Shown: positions 9,401 to 16,775, counted from the first letter of the stretch. The stretch is 24,000 nt of DNA from Candidatus Acidiferrum typicum (GCA_002478115.1 DLMH01000047.1:1-24000); one strand, 5' to 3'. Notes: generated by a model not told the origin, from the letters alone. Numbers and translations: made by a program.

Positions 9401-9963
9401 ACAATCTCAATTACAATACGGGGCCTTCGAACCTCGATCGCACCTTTATCGCGATGGTCAACCTCGTCTATGATATCCCACTTTTCCGGCACTCGGACAA
9501 CCACGCCTTGAAAACGGTTGCCGGTGGCTGGGAACTTTCCGCAATTGGTACCATGGAAACGGGTCTACCGGTTTTCCTCACTTTGGCCGGCCCGCAGGGC
9601 GGCAACGCCGTGGACCACGGCACGAACGCGCCAGACCTCACAGGCTCCGTCTCCTATCCTAAAACTTATGGTCAGTGGTTCACTGGCAATTTCAGTACTC
9701 CCGCGCTGGGTGTCTGGGGTGATGCCCCCCCTCAACAGGTACGTCAGCCGGGTCGCGACAACTGGAACATCTGCCTTTTGAAGAACTTCGTGATCAGCGA
9801 AAGCAGGGGGAGCGGTATCGAATTCCGCATTGAATCGTACAACACGCTCAATCACACGGAGTTCAAGGGCGTCAACAGTCAGTTCAACGGTTCTGGCTTC
9901 GGCGCCGTCAACGGCGTTTGGGACCCTCGGGTCTTCCAATTCGGCCTCAAGCTCAAGTTCTAA
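6439..9963 (+). CDS. Oar-like TonB-dependent outer-membrane receptor with carboxypeptidase-regulatory-like domain
   Basis: This 1174-residue outer-membrane protein has an N-terminal signal (hydrophobic ILILAMLSLPFLAYAQ, cleavage near residue 41). A carboxypeptidase-regulatory-like beta-sandwich follows (about 43-130, IIGTITDPSGAVVPNVTI). The plug region runs roughly 140-290 (TNGRSIYTLATLVPGAS, MDGAESDDRG), and a large beta-barrel ends in FQFGLKLKF, a proper C-terminal aromatic beta-signal for BAM insertion. This architecture is the hallmark Acidobacteriota 'TonB-dependent receptor/Oar' paralog family, thought to import oligosaccharides or other large ligands, though substrates are rarely known. 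An Ala/Pro/Asn-rich segment around residues 350-430 is probably an extracellular loop. GAGGGGTG at 6427-6434 lies 4 bases before the ATG. Its own promoter and terminator make it a single-gene unit. Confidence 0.95.
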   Translation: MNRSTISCVFGRLFYFKSLNLKYLAILILAMLSLPFLAYAQNATIIGTITDPSGAVVPNVTITITQVETGRATVLTSNDAGQFVAPDIPIGHYNVKASVTGFKVAERLGLVLYENDRTRVDFQLQLGTTAQSVSVEANPIAVQTDTGEISNVINGTQVLQLATNGRSIYTLATLVPGASNNMTDDQAPSSTSGDNSVSYNGLRLGHNIYLMDGAESDDRGSGGKIQLMPSLDAVAEFNVMTSNYSPEYGLSSAGTVALVFKSGTQTLHASAWEFIRNNAFDANSYSANAAGQKTPELRFNTFGFNVGGPVTFGHLYNPSKTKTFFFYNMEWRKLIQGGSITQTVPDTATYQGGGGLAANVPTLTTAALAALAAPGAAGVPPNLAALATDINAHNLTPGAAFPTTGPYALSNYLDPNAQLLLKAGIFPANNTTSGGAPAFFGGANLPTNVKEELVRIDHHFNDKVSIFGHWAQDAVSQTTSTTLWSDDNVPSIGTVFNNPSKSGTIHLMHTISPNLMNEIAYNYGGNSILFTPVGIYAQPSGFSVPGYLQTAVGLPNENTLNRIPGISLSGIANYDVSEVPWTNIAADNQLRDDLSWTKGTHQLKMGFSWARYAKVQQLFGNTQAAASFNGQWTGNSFADFLLGMDSGYSQLALQDSGHWPNISTAAYILDNWRATRRLTLNLGLRWDGIPHATESNHRDANFYPNLYTTANAAVLTATGTIAPPCAAPCVGTPAAAFGASPNPILAKLGSIFYLNGIGIIGENGIPAGFVQNHWNNWGPRLGFAYDLTGTGKTIVRGGFGIMFERVQGNDMYDSGGNEPFSDNISLGNVAFSNPGLNLATGTAPVSPIPVPSINEGLMSNDYKNPTSYQYSVGIQQQLGRESVLSIAYVGNQNRHQTTSAELNLPPESDLAALTGHTDTLPYLQAVPYTGFDDINMFQNDINSHYNGLQIQLRSRLKQDLTFQGAFTWSRSIDPSTGGDDTNESPNPYNLNYNTGPSNLDRTFIAMVNLVYDIPLFRHSDNHALKTVAGGWELSAIGTMETGLPVFLTLAGPQGGNAVDHGTNAPDLTGSVSYPKTYGQWFTGNFSTPALGVWGDAPPQQVRQPGRDNWNICLLKNFVISESRGSGIEFRIESYNTLNHTEFKGVNSQFNGSGFGAVNGVWDPRVFQFGLKLKF

Positions 9964-10007
9964 TGAGCAGTCCAAGGGTTAGTTAGTACGGCAAAATGTA
10001 ACTCAGC

Positions 10008-10053
10008 CCGGCCGGCAGCCTCCTTAGCGAGACTGCTGGCCGGTTCTTTTTTT
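10008..10053 (+). terminator. strong intrinsic terminator of the TonB receptor gene
   Basis: CCGGCCGGCAG (10008-10018) pairs with CTGCTGGCCGG (10033-10043), an 11-bp stem with one G-T wobble. It is followed by TTCTTTTTTT. It lies 45 bases after the receptor stop codon. Confidence 0.92.
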
Positions 10054-10079
10054 CTGGATGAACCGGGGGTCGTCCCCGG

Positions 10080-10163
10080 CTACCTCGGGGGTTCTTTCAC
10101 CTTGACTATCTGATCAGCGGGTACGTTCTTGAGCTCCTGGGTGATACCTGAAGGCCAGCGGAT
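10080..10163 (-). pseudogene. 28-codon relic of an ASPIC/UnbV gene C-terminus
   Basis: Read on the minus strand from 10163, the frame gives IRWPSG at the start and IVKVKE near the end, then a TAG at 10082-10080. This parallels the last residues of the intact ASPIC protein at 4290 (EIRWPSGTVQ to VLKVKEL). The DNA of the two sites is also visibly alike, for example both contain TTCTTTCACCTTGA and AGGCCAGCGGATTT. A TAA lies in frame directly before the relic and the rest of the gene is absent, so it is a truncated remnant. It shows that a second ASPIC gene once stood downstream of the receptor. Confidence 0.8.
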
Positions 10164-10259
10164 TTACAGCCTGTGGAAAAACTCCGCAGTTTAGGGGGTC
10201 GGAGCGGCGCCTGTCCCGACCCGGTCGGGGGCTCCGGCATTAAGTGCTTGGCTATCATC

Positions 10260-10307
10260 GGGCTTTCGCCCGCCGCAGGCGGGTCCGCCGCTTTCTGGCG
10301 GAAGCCC
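10260..10307. repeat. three-way-junction palindromic element
   Basis: GGGCTT (10260-10265) pairs with AAGCCC (10302-10307). Enclosed are two perfect hairpins: CCCGCC/GGCGGG (10269-10283) and CCGCC/GGCGG (10285-10301). A further stem CCCGAC/GTCGGG lies just upstream near 10215-10229. No gene covers 10164-10661, which seems to be repeat-derived DNA plus the leader of the next gene. Confidence 0.6.
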
Positions 10308-10470
10308 CTGAGGAAATGGTTTCAGGCCTTTTTCCGCAGCCTGTTTAGCCGTCCCGGAGCGGGGACCAAATGCACGTATGCGCATCTTGTTTTGTTTCAA
10401 TCGATTGCCGTGGGGAAAACCCAATTTCGCCGAAGTTGAATTTTCTTTCATCATCCACCATCCAAAATTT

Positions 10471-10525
10471 GTCATTCCGACCGGAGGGACGGCGTCTTTG
10501 GCCGTCCCGGAGTGGAGGAATCTCT
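10471..10525. repeat. dispersed GTCATTCCGA-type palindromic repeat
   Basis: It begins GTCATTCCGACCGGA, contains a perfect 8-bp hairpin GGGACGGC/GCCGTCCC (10486-10493 with 10501-10508) and ends GTGGAGGAATCTCTC. Related ends occur at 15784, 15904, 21784, 21880 and 22071, so this is one member of a local repeat family. Confidence 0.65.
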
Positions 10526-10661
10526 CTTCAACTTCGGATTTTGGGCTGAGTGCGAGAACGAATCGGCCAGAAGGCGATACACTGGATACCGTCAGAGACT
10601 GCTTGTTCGTGTTGCCTCGAGATTCCGCAAAGCGTCACTGGCAAACTTGGATCTGGTACCC

Positions 10662-11798
10662 ATGACCAATTGGAAGACAGGTTGTCTCCTCGCCGCACTC
10701 CTCTCCGCTACGCTGCTCAGCGCGCAGACTCCCACTCCTTCCGACGCACAAGCCCTGGAACGCCAGGGAAGGCTTTCAGAAGCAGCCCAAGCGTGGAAGG
10801 CCATTACAAGCCACAACCCTCGTGACGCGGCGGCATTTGCCAGTTGGGGGGTGGTTCTCTCCAAGCAAGAAAATTACCAGGAAGCCGCTTCGGCCTACAA
10901 GAAAGCGCTGGCGCTGAATCCGAATCTGCCGGGCATCCAACTCAATCTAGGGCTGGCAGAGTTCAAACAGGGGCGTTTCCCGGAAGCGATCCCTCCGCTT
11001 CGTGCGGCATTGGCGGCCGACTCCCACAGCATGCAAGCGCGCACGCTGCTGGGACTCAGCTTCTACGGTACAATGCGATTCGCGGAGGCTGCCAGGTATC
11101 TGAAGGTGGCTGCGCAAGCGGATCCCAACAATTTGGAGTTACATCAGGTGCTGGCGCAGAGTTGCTTGTGGGTGAAGGACAATGATTGCGCCTTGAAGGA
11201 GTTCCAGCAAATTCTGCTGCAAAACCCGGATTCGGCAGCGGCCCATATGCTGATGGGTGAAGCCCTTGATGGTCTGGAAAGGTCCGCGGACGCGATTGCG
11301 GAGTTCCAGGCCGCGGTGAAGGCAGCTCCGCGGGAGCCGGGGGTGCATTTCGGCTTGGGCTATCTGTATTGGAAGGCACATCAATATGACCAGGCCAAGG
11401 CGGAGTTTGAGGCAGAGCTAGGGATTGATCCTGGGAACGCCCAGGCGTTGGCCTATTTAGGCGATATCGAATTAAAGCTGAATAACCCGGAGAAAGCGCT
11501 CGCCTTGCTAAAGAAGGCGGTGCAGCAGAAAAACGACCTTCGCATTGCCTATGCTGATATCGGTGCAATTTATGTGGACCAGAAGCAGTACGAAGACGCT
11601 CTCGCGGCGTTCCAACAGGCCGTGAAACTCGATCCGCAGCAGCCCGACATGCACTTCCGGCTGGGGAACTTATATCGGGTAATGGGGAACACGGCCGCAT
11701 CTCAGGAAGAATTCGCCAAATCCCGCGCACTCCACAAGAAAGCAGACGATGCTCTACTTAAGAAAATCTCTGACGCGCCGCCCGCACTGCATCAGTAG
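10662..11798 (+). CDS. secreted tetratricopeptide-repeat protein
   Basis: This 378-residue protein has an N-terminal signal peptide (NWKTGCLLAALLSATLLSAQ) followed almost entirely by TPR units. Typical helix pairs are visible, for example QENYQEAASAYKKALALNPN, QGRFPEAIPPLRAALAADS, and near the C-terminus QKQYEDALAAFQQAVKLDPQ followed by PDMHFRLGNLYRVMGN. Roughly nine or ten repeats fit. TPR solenoids mediate protein-protein contacts, and in Acidobacteria such periplasmic proteins are common near TonB receptors and ASPIC proteins. The frame stays open upstream to 10512, but that part is repeat DNA and would bury the signal peptide, so the ATG at 10662 is chosen. No specific partner can be named. 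Confidence 0.88.
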   Translation: MTNWKTGCLLAALLSATLLSAQTPTPSDAQALERQGRLSEAAQAWKAITSHNPRDAAAFASWGVVLSKQENYQEAASAYKKALALNPNLPGIQLNLGLAEFKQGRFPEAIPPLRAALAADSHSMQARTLLGLSFYGTMRFAEAARYLKVAAQADPNNLELHQVLAQSCLWVKDNDCALKEFQQILLQNPDSAAAHMLMGEALDGLERSADAIAEFQAAVKAAPREPGVHFGLGYLYWKAHQYDQAKAEFEAELGIDPGNAQALAYLGDIELKLNNPEKALALLKKAVQQKNDLRIAYADIGAIYVDQKQYEDALAAFQQAVKLDPQQPDMHFRLGNLYRVMGNTAASQEEFAKSRALHKKADDALLKKISDAPPALHQ

Positions 11799-11900
11799 GT
11801 GCCGTAGAACCGGAAGGGTCATCGTTGATTAGGTCCGGGGATACAGGTCGTTCCCCCTTGACTCCCCAGATTCGGGGGGCTAGGCTTCGGGCTGTTTTTC

Positions 11901-12935
11901 ATGGCGCTTATGCACCAGCCAAACCAACGCGTGCTGCTGCGAGCAGGGGCATTCCTGCTGCCGGTCCTGCTGTGTAACTTTTTGTGCCCACTTGCGGCCT
12001 GGTGCCAGGCCAACGCAGGTGGGGAGATGGAAATTCGCGGTTTCCGCGCGGAAATCGACGTGACCGTACACAATAGTTCCGGAGAGATCATCTCCACGCT
12101 CGCGACCGTGAATCTTTATAAGGACGGGAGGCCATACGACCGAGGAACGGCAACAAACGGGCGGATGTTTTTCATGTTGCACAATCTAGGCAATTTTACG
12201 GTCATTGTGGATGCAACTGGATACAAGTCAGGACAGAAAGACGTGTTGGTTACCACAGAGATGACGTTTGAGGTGGAGATAAGTCTGCAGCGGGGGACAT
12301 CTCCGAATTTTACGCCTGGGGCAGCGGGGAATCCGATACTCGCTCCCAAGGCCAAGGAAGCCCTGGACAAGGGCATCCAGGCCCTGAGGGACGACAATTT
12401 GGATGCGGCGGAGAAGGCCCTGGACCAGGCTATGAAGCTCGCTCCAAATAATCCGGACGTGCTTTATGTGCTGGGTGTGTTGGATCTGAAAAAGCACGAG
12501 TGGACAAAGGCGCAAAGTGTTCTGGAAAAAGCCACGCAGATGGAACCAAACAGCGCGCGCGCTCTAGCGGCATTGGGGATGGTGCTGTGCAACCAGGAGA
12601 AATACGCAGAGGCTATTCCACCACTCGAGAAGTCCGTGCAACTGAACCCGGCCAGCGACAGGCAGACGCATTGGTCATTGGCGGAGGCGTATTATCACAG
12701 CGAACGGTTTGACGATGCCCTGAAGGTCTCGCAGCAGGCGCAGGCGGAGTCTAATGGACAGGTGCCGCAGATCGATTTGCTGGTTGCAAAGTCACTCGTG
12801 GCCGTGGGGCGGTACGAGGACTCAGCGAAGGTTCTGCGAGAACTAATCAAGAACCACAGTGATGGCCCGGAAGCCGCTACCGCGCGGCGCTATTTGGAGC
12901 GCTTGACGGCCGACGGCAAGATTCACCGGCAGTAG
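11901..12935 (+). CDS. secreted protein with N-terminal beta-sandwich-like domain and TPR repeats
   Basis: This is a 344-residue protein. A signal peptide (LLPVLLCNFLCPLAAWCQA, about residues 18-36) is followed by a region of about 90 residues rich in beta strands (EIDVTVHNSSGEIISTLATV to TTEMTFEVEISLQ). That region resembles carboxypeptidase-regulatory or PEGA-type domains, but the match is only by pattern. From about residue 150 come TPRs, such as DDNLDAAEKALDQAMKLAPN, KHEWTKAQSVLEKATQMEPN and QEKYAEAIPPLEKSVQLNPA. It lies 102 bp after the first TPR gene on the same strand and may be co-expressed. A weak promoter-like pair (TTGACT at 11858, TAGGCT at 11881, 17-base spacer) could give it separate transcription. 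It probably acts as a periplasmic adaptor; its partner is unknown. Confidence 0.85.
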   Translation: MALMHQPNQRVLLRAGAFLLPVLLCNFLCPLAAWCQANAGGEMEIRGFRAEIDVTVHNSSGEIISTLATVNLYKDGRPYDRGTATNGRMFFMLHNLGNFTVIVDATGYKSGQKDVLVTTEMTFEVEISLQRGTSPNFTPGAAGNPILAPKAKEALDKGIQALRDDNLDAAEKALDQAMKLAPNNPDVLYVLGVLDLKKHEWTKAQSVLEKATQMEPNSARALAALGMVLCNQEKYAEAIPPLEKSVQLNPASDRQTHWSLAEAYYHSERFDDALKVSQQAQAESNGQVPQIDLLVAKSLVAVGRYEDSAKVLRELIKNHSDGPEAATARRYLERLTADGKIHRQ

Positions 12936-13062
12936 CGTCTTCCCTCGCGCCTGTACACATTGTAAATCCTTTGCCTCTCACCACACACTACCAGGAGTCA
13001 GCCGGCCGCCGGCCCCATACCCGGCAGAACTGGCAAGTATATCTGCACGAGTTTGCGCCGGG

Positions 13063-13081
13063 ACTCTATCAGTAATAGAGT
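13063..13081. promoter_or_regulatory. inverted repeat upstream of the GH3 gene, operator candidate
   Basis: ACTCTAT (13063-13069) and ATAGAGT (13075-13081) are perfect 7-bp arms around CAGTA, ending 62 bases before the GH3 start. No convincing promoter boxes could be assigned, so it could also be a weak hairpin. Confidence 0.4.
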
Positions 13082-13143
13082 TTCACTTGCAGGGGATCGA
13101 CTTCGCTCCAATAAGAGAATAAGGATCGGAAAGGATACCGGAT

Positions 13144-15726
13144 ATGCGTAAAGCGCTGATTCTGGCGGTACTTTTACTCGTTGGCGTGACGGCCTTTGCC
13201 CAGGCGCCCGCAGCGACGAATGCGGACGTGGCGAAGCGGGCGGACACCTACCTCGACAAAATGTCGCTCGAAGAGAAGATCGATTACATTGGCGGAACTG
13301 GGTTCGCGGTTCGGGCCGTCCCCGCTGTTGGCCTGCCGCCTTTCCAGATGTCCGATGGCCCCATTGGTGTGCGCAGCAATGAACGATTTCCTTCCACCAC
13401 CTATGCGATCGGCGTCGGCCTCGCGGCGTCGTGGGATGCCGAACTGGCCGAAAAAATCGGCGCAGCTATCGGCAGAGACGCGCGGGCCCGCGGCCTCCAT
13501 TTCATGCTGGGCCCCGGGGTGAACATCTGCCGCTCGCCGCTGAATGGCCGTAACTTTGAATATTTTGGTGAAGATCCATTCCTCACGGCCTCGATCGCGG
13601 TCGGCTACATCAAAGGCATGCAGTCACAGGGCGTTTCAGCGACCATTAAACACTTCCTGGGCAACAACTCCGAATACCTGCGGCACGGTTCCGACTCCGT
13701 GATCGATGAACGCGCCCTTCGCGAAATCTATCTCCCCTCGTTCGAAGCGGCGGTAAAGCAGGCGCATGTTGGCGCCATCATGGATTCATACAACCTCATC
13801 AACGGCCAGCACGCCACGCAGAATGGTTACTTCAACATGCAAATCGCCCGCAAGGAATGGGGCTTCGATGGCATCATGATGTCGGACTGGATGGCCACCT
13901 ACGATGGCGTTGCCGCGGCCAACAACGGGCTCGACCTTGAAATGCCTACCGGAGCGTTCATGAATCGCCAGAGCCTCTTGCCGGCGGTTGCCGATGGCCG
14001 CCTCACTCAGGCGACCATCGACGAGAAAGTTCGCCACATCCTGCAAACCGCCATTCGCTTTGGCTGGCTCGATCGTCCGCAGACGGATCTCTCTATTTCG
14101 ACGTACAACCAGCCGAACCAGCAATTGGCGCTCCAGGCGGCGCGCGAGGGCATGGTCCTCCTGAAGAATGAAGGCAATCTGCTCCCGCTCGACAAGCAGA
14201 ATACCAAGACCGTGCTCGTGGTTGGGCCCGATGCCTATCCTGGCGAACCGGTCGGAGGAGGCAGCGCTCGCGTGGTTCCCTTCGCGTCCGTCAGCGCCCT
14301 GCAGGGAATCGGCAGCTTCCTTGGCCCGTCCGCCAATGTGTTCTACGAAGCAGGGCTGCCCAGCATGGAGAGGGCGGCGGCCGCCACCGAGTTTACGACC
14401 GAGCCGCAAAATGGCCAGCGCGGCCTGAAATTCGAGTTTTTCCGGAATGCCGACCTCTCTGGCGCGCCGGCGTCCACGCAAGTGGTCCCCCACCTCAACG
14501 ATCCCGGCACAGCCTGGGGAGACCTCGCGCTTGACATTCAATCCATGGCGACATTTTTCAATTCCCAACCGAAGCCTTCCTCGAAACGCTGGACCGGCTA
14601 TTTCGTTGCCCCACAGGCTGGCCCCTACGAAATCGTTGCGCAGGGCTCGGGAGAGGATGGGGGCTATCGCCTCTATATTGATGACAAGCTGATTTTCGAC
14701 AATTGGAAACTTGCCAAGGCTTTTCAAGAGGGCGCCGTTCTGGAGCTATCCGCGGGACCGCACAAAATTGTTGGCGAGGAATTCGTCCATTCGATCGTAG
14801 GTGGACGTTTGCGCGTTGCGATCGTCGATCAGCATAAGCTCGTTTCTGATGCTGCGAAGGAACTGGCGGCAAGAGCGGACGTGGTGATTATCGCCGCCGG
14901 CTTCAACAATGAGAGCGAGGGTGAAGGGGCGGATCGTCCCTTCTCGCTGCCCTTTGGCCAGGATGAACTCATTCGGGAACTTTCTGCAGTGAATAAGAAC
15001 ACCATCGTTGCGCTCACTTCGGGCGGCAACGTCGATGTCTCTACCTGGATCGATCATGTCCGCGGGCTCATCGAAATGTGGTATCCCGGCGAGCAGGGCG
15101 GTACGGCTCTCGCGGAGATTCTATTCGGCGTCGTGAATCCTTCCGGGCATCTTCCGGCTACGTTTGAAAGGCGCTGGCAAGACAATCCATCGTACGCGAA
15201 CTACTATCCGGAAGCAGGCACCGTTCGCGTGTCCTACAAGGAAGGAATTTTCGTCGGTTATCGCAGCTACGAACACAACAATGTGAAGCCGCAGTTCCCG
15301 TTTGGCTTTGGCCTCTCTTACACCACATTCAAATTCGGCAATCTAACCGTCGCTCCGGCAGCTTCGTCGGCGTTGGCGCCAAGCGGCCGTCCCGCGCTCT
15401 ATACCGTTTCCTTCGACGTCACGAACACGGGTTCCCGTGCCGGCGCCGAGGTTACACAACTCTACGTTGGGGAAGCCAATCCGAAAGTGCCGCGTCCCGC
15501 GAATGAGCTGAAAGGCTTCGCGCGCGTGGAGCTTGCGGCTGGCGAAACGAAGCACGTCACCATCTCGCTCGACGCCCGCGCCTTTGCGTTCTACGATGTC
15601 GCCTCCAAGCATTGGCAGGCCGATAGCGGCGCTTACACCATCAAGGTCGGCGATTCTTCCGTGGACACGCCTCTCAGTGCCGGCATGACTTTGCCGAGCC
15701 TCATCAGCATTGCGAACGATAAATAG
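13144..15726 (+). CDS. secreted glycoside hydrolase family 3 (beta-glucosidase-like) with PA14 domain
   Basis: This 860-residue enzyme begins with a signal peptide (RKALILAVLLLVGVTAFAQ). The GH3 N-terminal TIM barrel covers about residues 30-320, with KHFLGNN and the nucleophile motif MMSDW, placing the catalytic Asp at residue 248. The GH3 C-terminal alpha/beta domain starts near EGMVLLKNEGNLLPL. It is interrupted by a PA14-type insert (about 425-565, from LKFEFFRNADLSG) as in many beta-glucosidases, where PA14 shapes substrate-length preference. A fibronectin-III-like domain closes the protein (TNTGSRAGAEVTQLYVG to ARAFAFYD). AAGGA at 13131-13135 is 8 bases before the ATG. It should hydrolyse beta-glucosides or related xylosides in the periplasm or outside the cell, providing the sugars handled by neighbouring gene products; specificity is not deducible. 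Confidence 0.95.
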   Translation: MRKALILAVLLLVGVTAFAQAPAATNADVAKRADTYLDKMSLEEKIDYIGGTGFAVRAVPAVGLPPFQMSDGPIGVRSNERFPSTTYAIGVGLAASWDAELAEKIGAAIGRDARARGLHFMLGPGVNICRSPLNGRNFEYFGEDPFLTASIAVGYIKGMQSQGVSATIKHFLGNNSEYLRHGSDSVIDERALREIYLPSFEAAVKQAHVGAIMDSYNLINGQHATQNGYFNMQIARKEWGFDGIMMSDWMATYDGVAAANNGLDLEMPTGAFMNRQSLLPAVADGRLTQATIDEKVRHILQTAIRFGWLDRPQTDLSISTYNQPNQQLALQAAREGMVLLKNEGNLLPLDKQNTKTVLVVGPDAYPGEPVGGGSARVVPFASVSALQGIGSFLGPSANVFYEAGLPSMERAAAATEFTTEPQNGQRGLKFEFFRNADLSGAPASTQVVPHLNDPGTAWGDLALDIQSMATFFNSQPKPSSKRWTGYFVAPQAGPYEIVAQGSGEDGGYRLYIDDKLIFDNWKLAKAFQEGAVLELSAGPHKIVGEEFVHSIVGGRLRVAIVDQHKLVSDAAKELAARADVVIIAAGFNNESEGEGADRPFSLPFGQDELIRELSAVNKNTIVALTSGGNVDVSTWIDHVRGLIEMWYPGEQGGTALAEILFGVVNPSGHLPATFERRWQDNPSYANYYPEAGTVRVSYKEGIFVGYRSYEHNNVKPQFPFGFGLSYTTFKFGNLTVAPAASSALAPSGRPALYTVSFDVTNTGSRAGAEVTQLYVGEANPKVPRPANELKGFARVELAAGETKHVTISLDARAFAFYDVASKHWQADSGAYTIKVGDSSVDTPLSAGMTLPSLISIANDK

Positions 15727-15739
15727 CCGCCTTTCTCGT

Positions 15740-15761
15740 CAGGGCATGGCTTTTTGCCCTG
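15740..15761 (+). terminator. possible hairpin terminator after the GH3 gene
   Basis: CAGGGCA and TGCCCTG form a perfect 7-bp stem around TGGCTTTT, 13 bases after the stop codon. The T-run is in the loop and not behind the stem, so termination is uncertain. Confidence 0.35.
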
Positions 15762-15783
15762 CTTGTGGAAAAAACACCATTCC

Positions 15784-15904
15784 GTCATTCCGAACGGAGT
15801 CTGCGGAGTGAGAAATCCCTCTTTTCTTGGGTTTCCGCCAAAGGGAGATTCATCGCACGAAAAACGTGCGATGGAAAACCGTACCTCGCTTTGCTCGGAA
15901 TGAC
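15784..15904. repeat. 121-bp miniature element with perfect 10-bp inverted ends
   Basis: It is bounded by GTCATTCCGA (15784-15793) and its exact reverse complement TCGGAATGAC (15895-15904). Inside, CATCGCAC (15851-15858) and GTGCGATG (15866-15873) form a perfect hairpin. It has no coding capacity. It resembles a REP/MITE-like non-autonomous repeat of the same family as 10471-10525. Confidence 0.7.
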
Positions 15905-15979
15905 GAGTCAAGCCACCTTTTTCCGCAGTCTGTTCAGTCGTGCTGTCCTGCGGGGCTAAAGCCCCACGCCTAGAATGGA

Positions 15980-16061
15980 AATGTTGCACGTGCAACATTC
16001 CCGTCTCGCGCCACGATGGAAATGTCGGCGCGCCGACAATTGTACTTAACTTATAAGTTAA
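15980..16061. repeat. three consecutive perfect palindromes
   Basis: Within 82 bp there are a 20-bp palindrome centred on GTTGCACGTGCAAC (15980-15999), TGTCGGCGCGCCGACA (16023-16038) and TTAACTTATAAGTTAA (16046-16061). All are perfect and spacerless. Their base compositions differ strongly, so they are not copies of one another. Confidence 0.85.
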
Positions 16062-16108
16062 CACAGCGCAAGAAAACAAAAGAGTTATGGGCGAGCCCGT
16101 TTGGTTTG

Positions 16109-16345
16109 CAGCCCCCCCCCTGTTTATGCGCATCTACGGGAATGATTAGACTTACAGGCCTCCCGCGCGTATGTACGGGAATGATTGGGGTTATGCAGTT
16201 TTAAGTGATCAGTAGCCAGTTTCAAGTGTAAGAAAATGCGGAGGAACGAAAGAGGCGGTGCGAAGTTCACAACCGACAGTCCACAGTTCGTGTAGGGCCA
16301 GGCCTTCTGAGGCACGTTGTTTGCGCCCCGGATGGGGTTGCGGGG
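16109..16345. repeat. diverged duplicated block, first copy
   Basis: It opens with a C-run followed by TGTTTATGCG, then two ACGGGAATGATT units near 16136 and 16178, and ends with CACGTTGTTTGCGCCCCGGATG from 16313. The same order of landmarks recurs at 16602-16775. Confidence 0.55.
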
Positions 16346-16396
16346 CGGGCCGCATTCTTTCCTATGTAGTGGCCGGTCTTCAGACCGGTTCTTGGG
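16345..16396 (-). repeat. 52-bp dispersed repeat, left copy
   Basis: Read on the minus strand, its first 34 bases are identical to 22093-22126, and the full 52 bases match at about 47 positions. It contains the hairpin CCGGTCT/AGACCGG followed by CCACTACAT. Further homology reaches down to about 16291 (GCCTCAGAAGGC module). The right copy lies in inverted orientation beyond the modification cassette. Confidence 0.85.
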
Positions 16397-16426
16397 GCTA
16401 CCTTTTGCAGCGCGCAGGAACCAAAA

Positions 16427-16442
16427 TGTCGGCGCGCCGACA
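16427..16442. repeat. second copy of the palindrome TGTCGGCGCGCCGACA
   Basis: The 16-bp palindrome is identical to 16023-16038, and identity extends by several flanking bases on each side (AAA before, AT after). The surroundings otherwise differ. Confidence 0.85.
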
Positions 16443-16601
16443 ATGTTAATTGATGTTGTAGTAAACGCAGGCGTTAGAAAAGCGGGTTTACAGTTCACAG
16501 TTGAAAGTACAAAGTTCAGAGCAAGATTCTCCAGCCGGTTGTAACCTCCGGGATTTGAGAGACGGAGAGGTGCGTTTGCGAAGATCATTTGGTTAGATGT
16601 A

Positions 16602-16775
16602 CCCCCCCCTGTTTTTGCGTAAGTAGGGGAAAGAAAGCACTTACGGGCGATTTTCTTGGATGTAGGGGAAACAAAGGAGTTAGCTGAATTCTTGGTGTAG
16701 ATGAGGTTCCGGGATGACCCGAAATGGCGCAACAGCCGCATCCACGTTGTTTGTGTCCCGGATGATGTTGCGGGA
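16602..16775. repeat. diverged duplicated block, second copy
   Basis: C-run plus TGTTTTTGCG, then TAGGGGAAA units near 16624 and 16662, and CACGTTGTTTGTGTCCCGGATG from 16743. It parallels 16109-16345 with many substitutions and a shorter middle. Confidence 0.55.

Noticed and set aside
10512..10661. N-terminal extension of the first TPR protein
   Set aside because: The extra 50 codons lie in repeat DNA and would place the signal peptide internally; ATG at 10662 gives a normal secreted protein.
13786..14727. 313-residue open frame on the minus strand
   Set aside because: It is antisense to the GH3 gene, with no motifs and no ribosome binding site.
15633..16133. 166-residue open frame on the minus strand
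   Set aside because: It overlaps the end of the GH3 gene and is otherwise made of the 121-bp repeat; the peptide RHSEQSEV is a typical translation of dispersed repeats.
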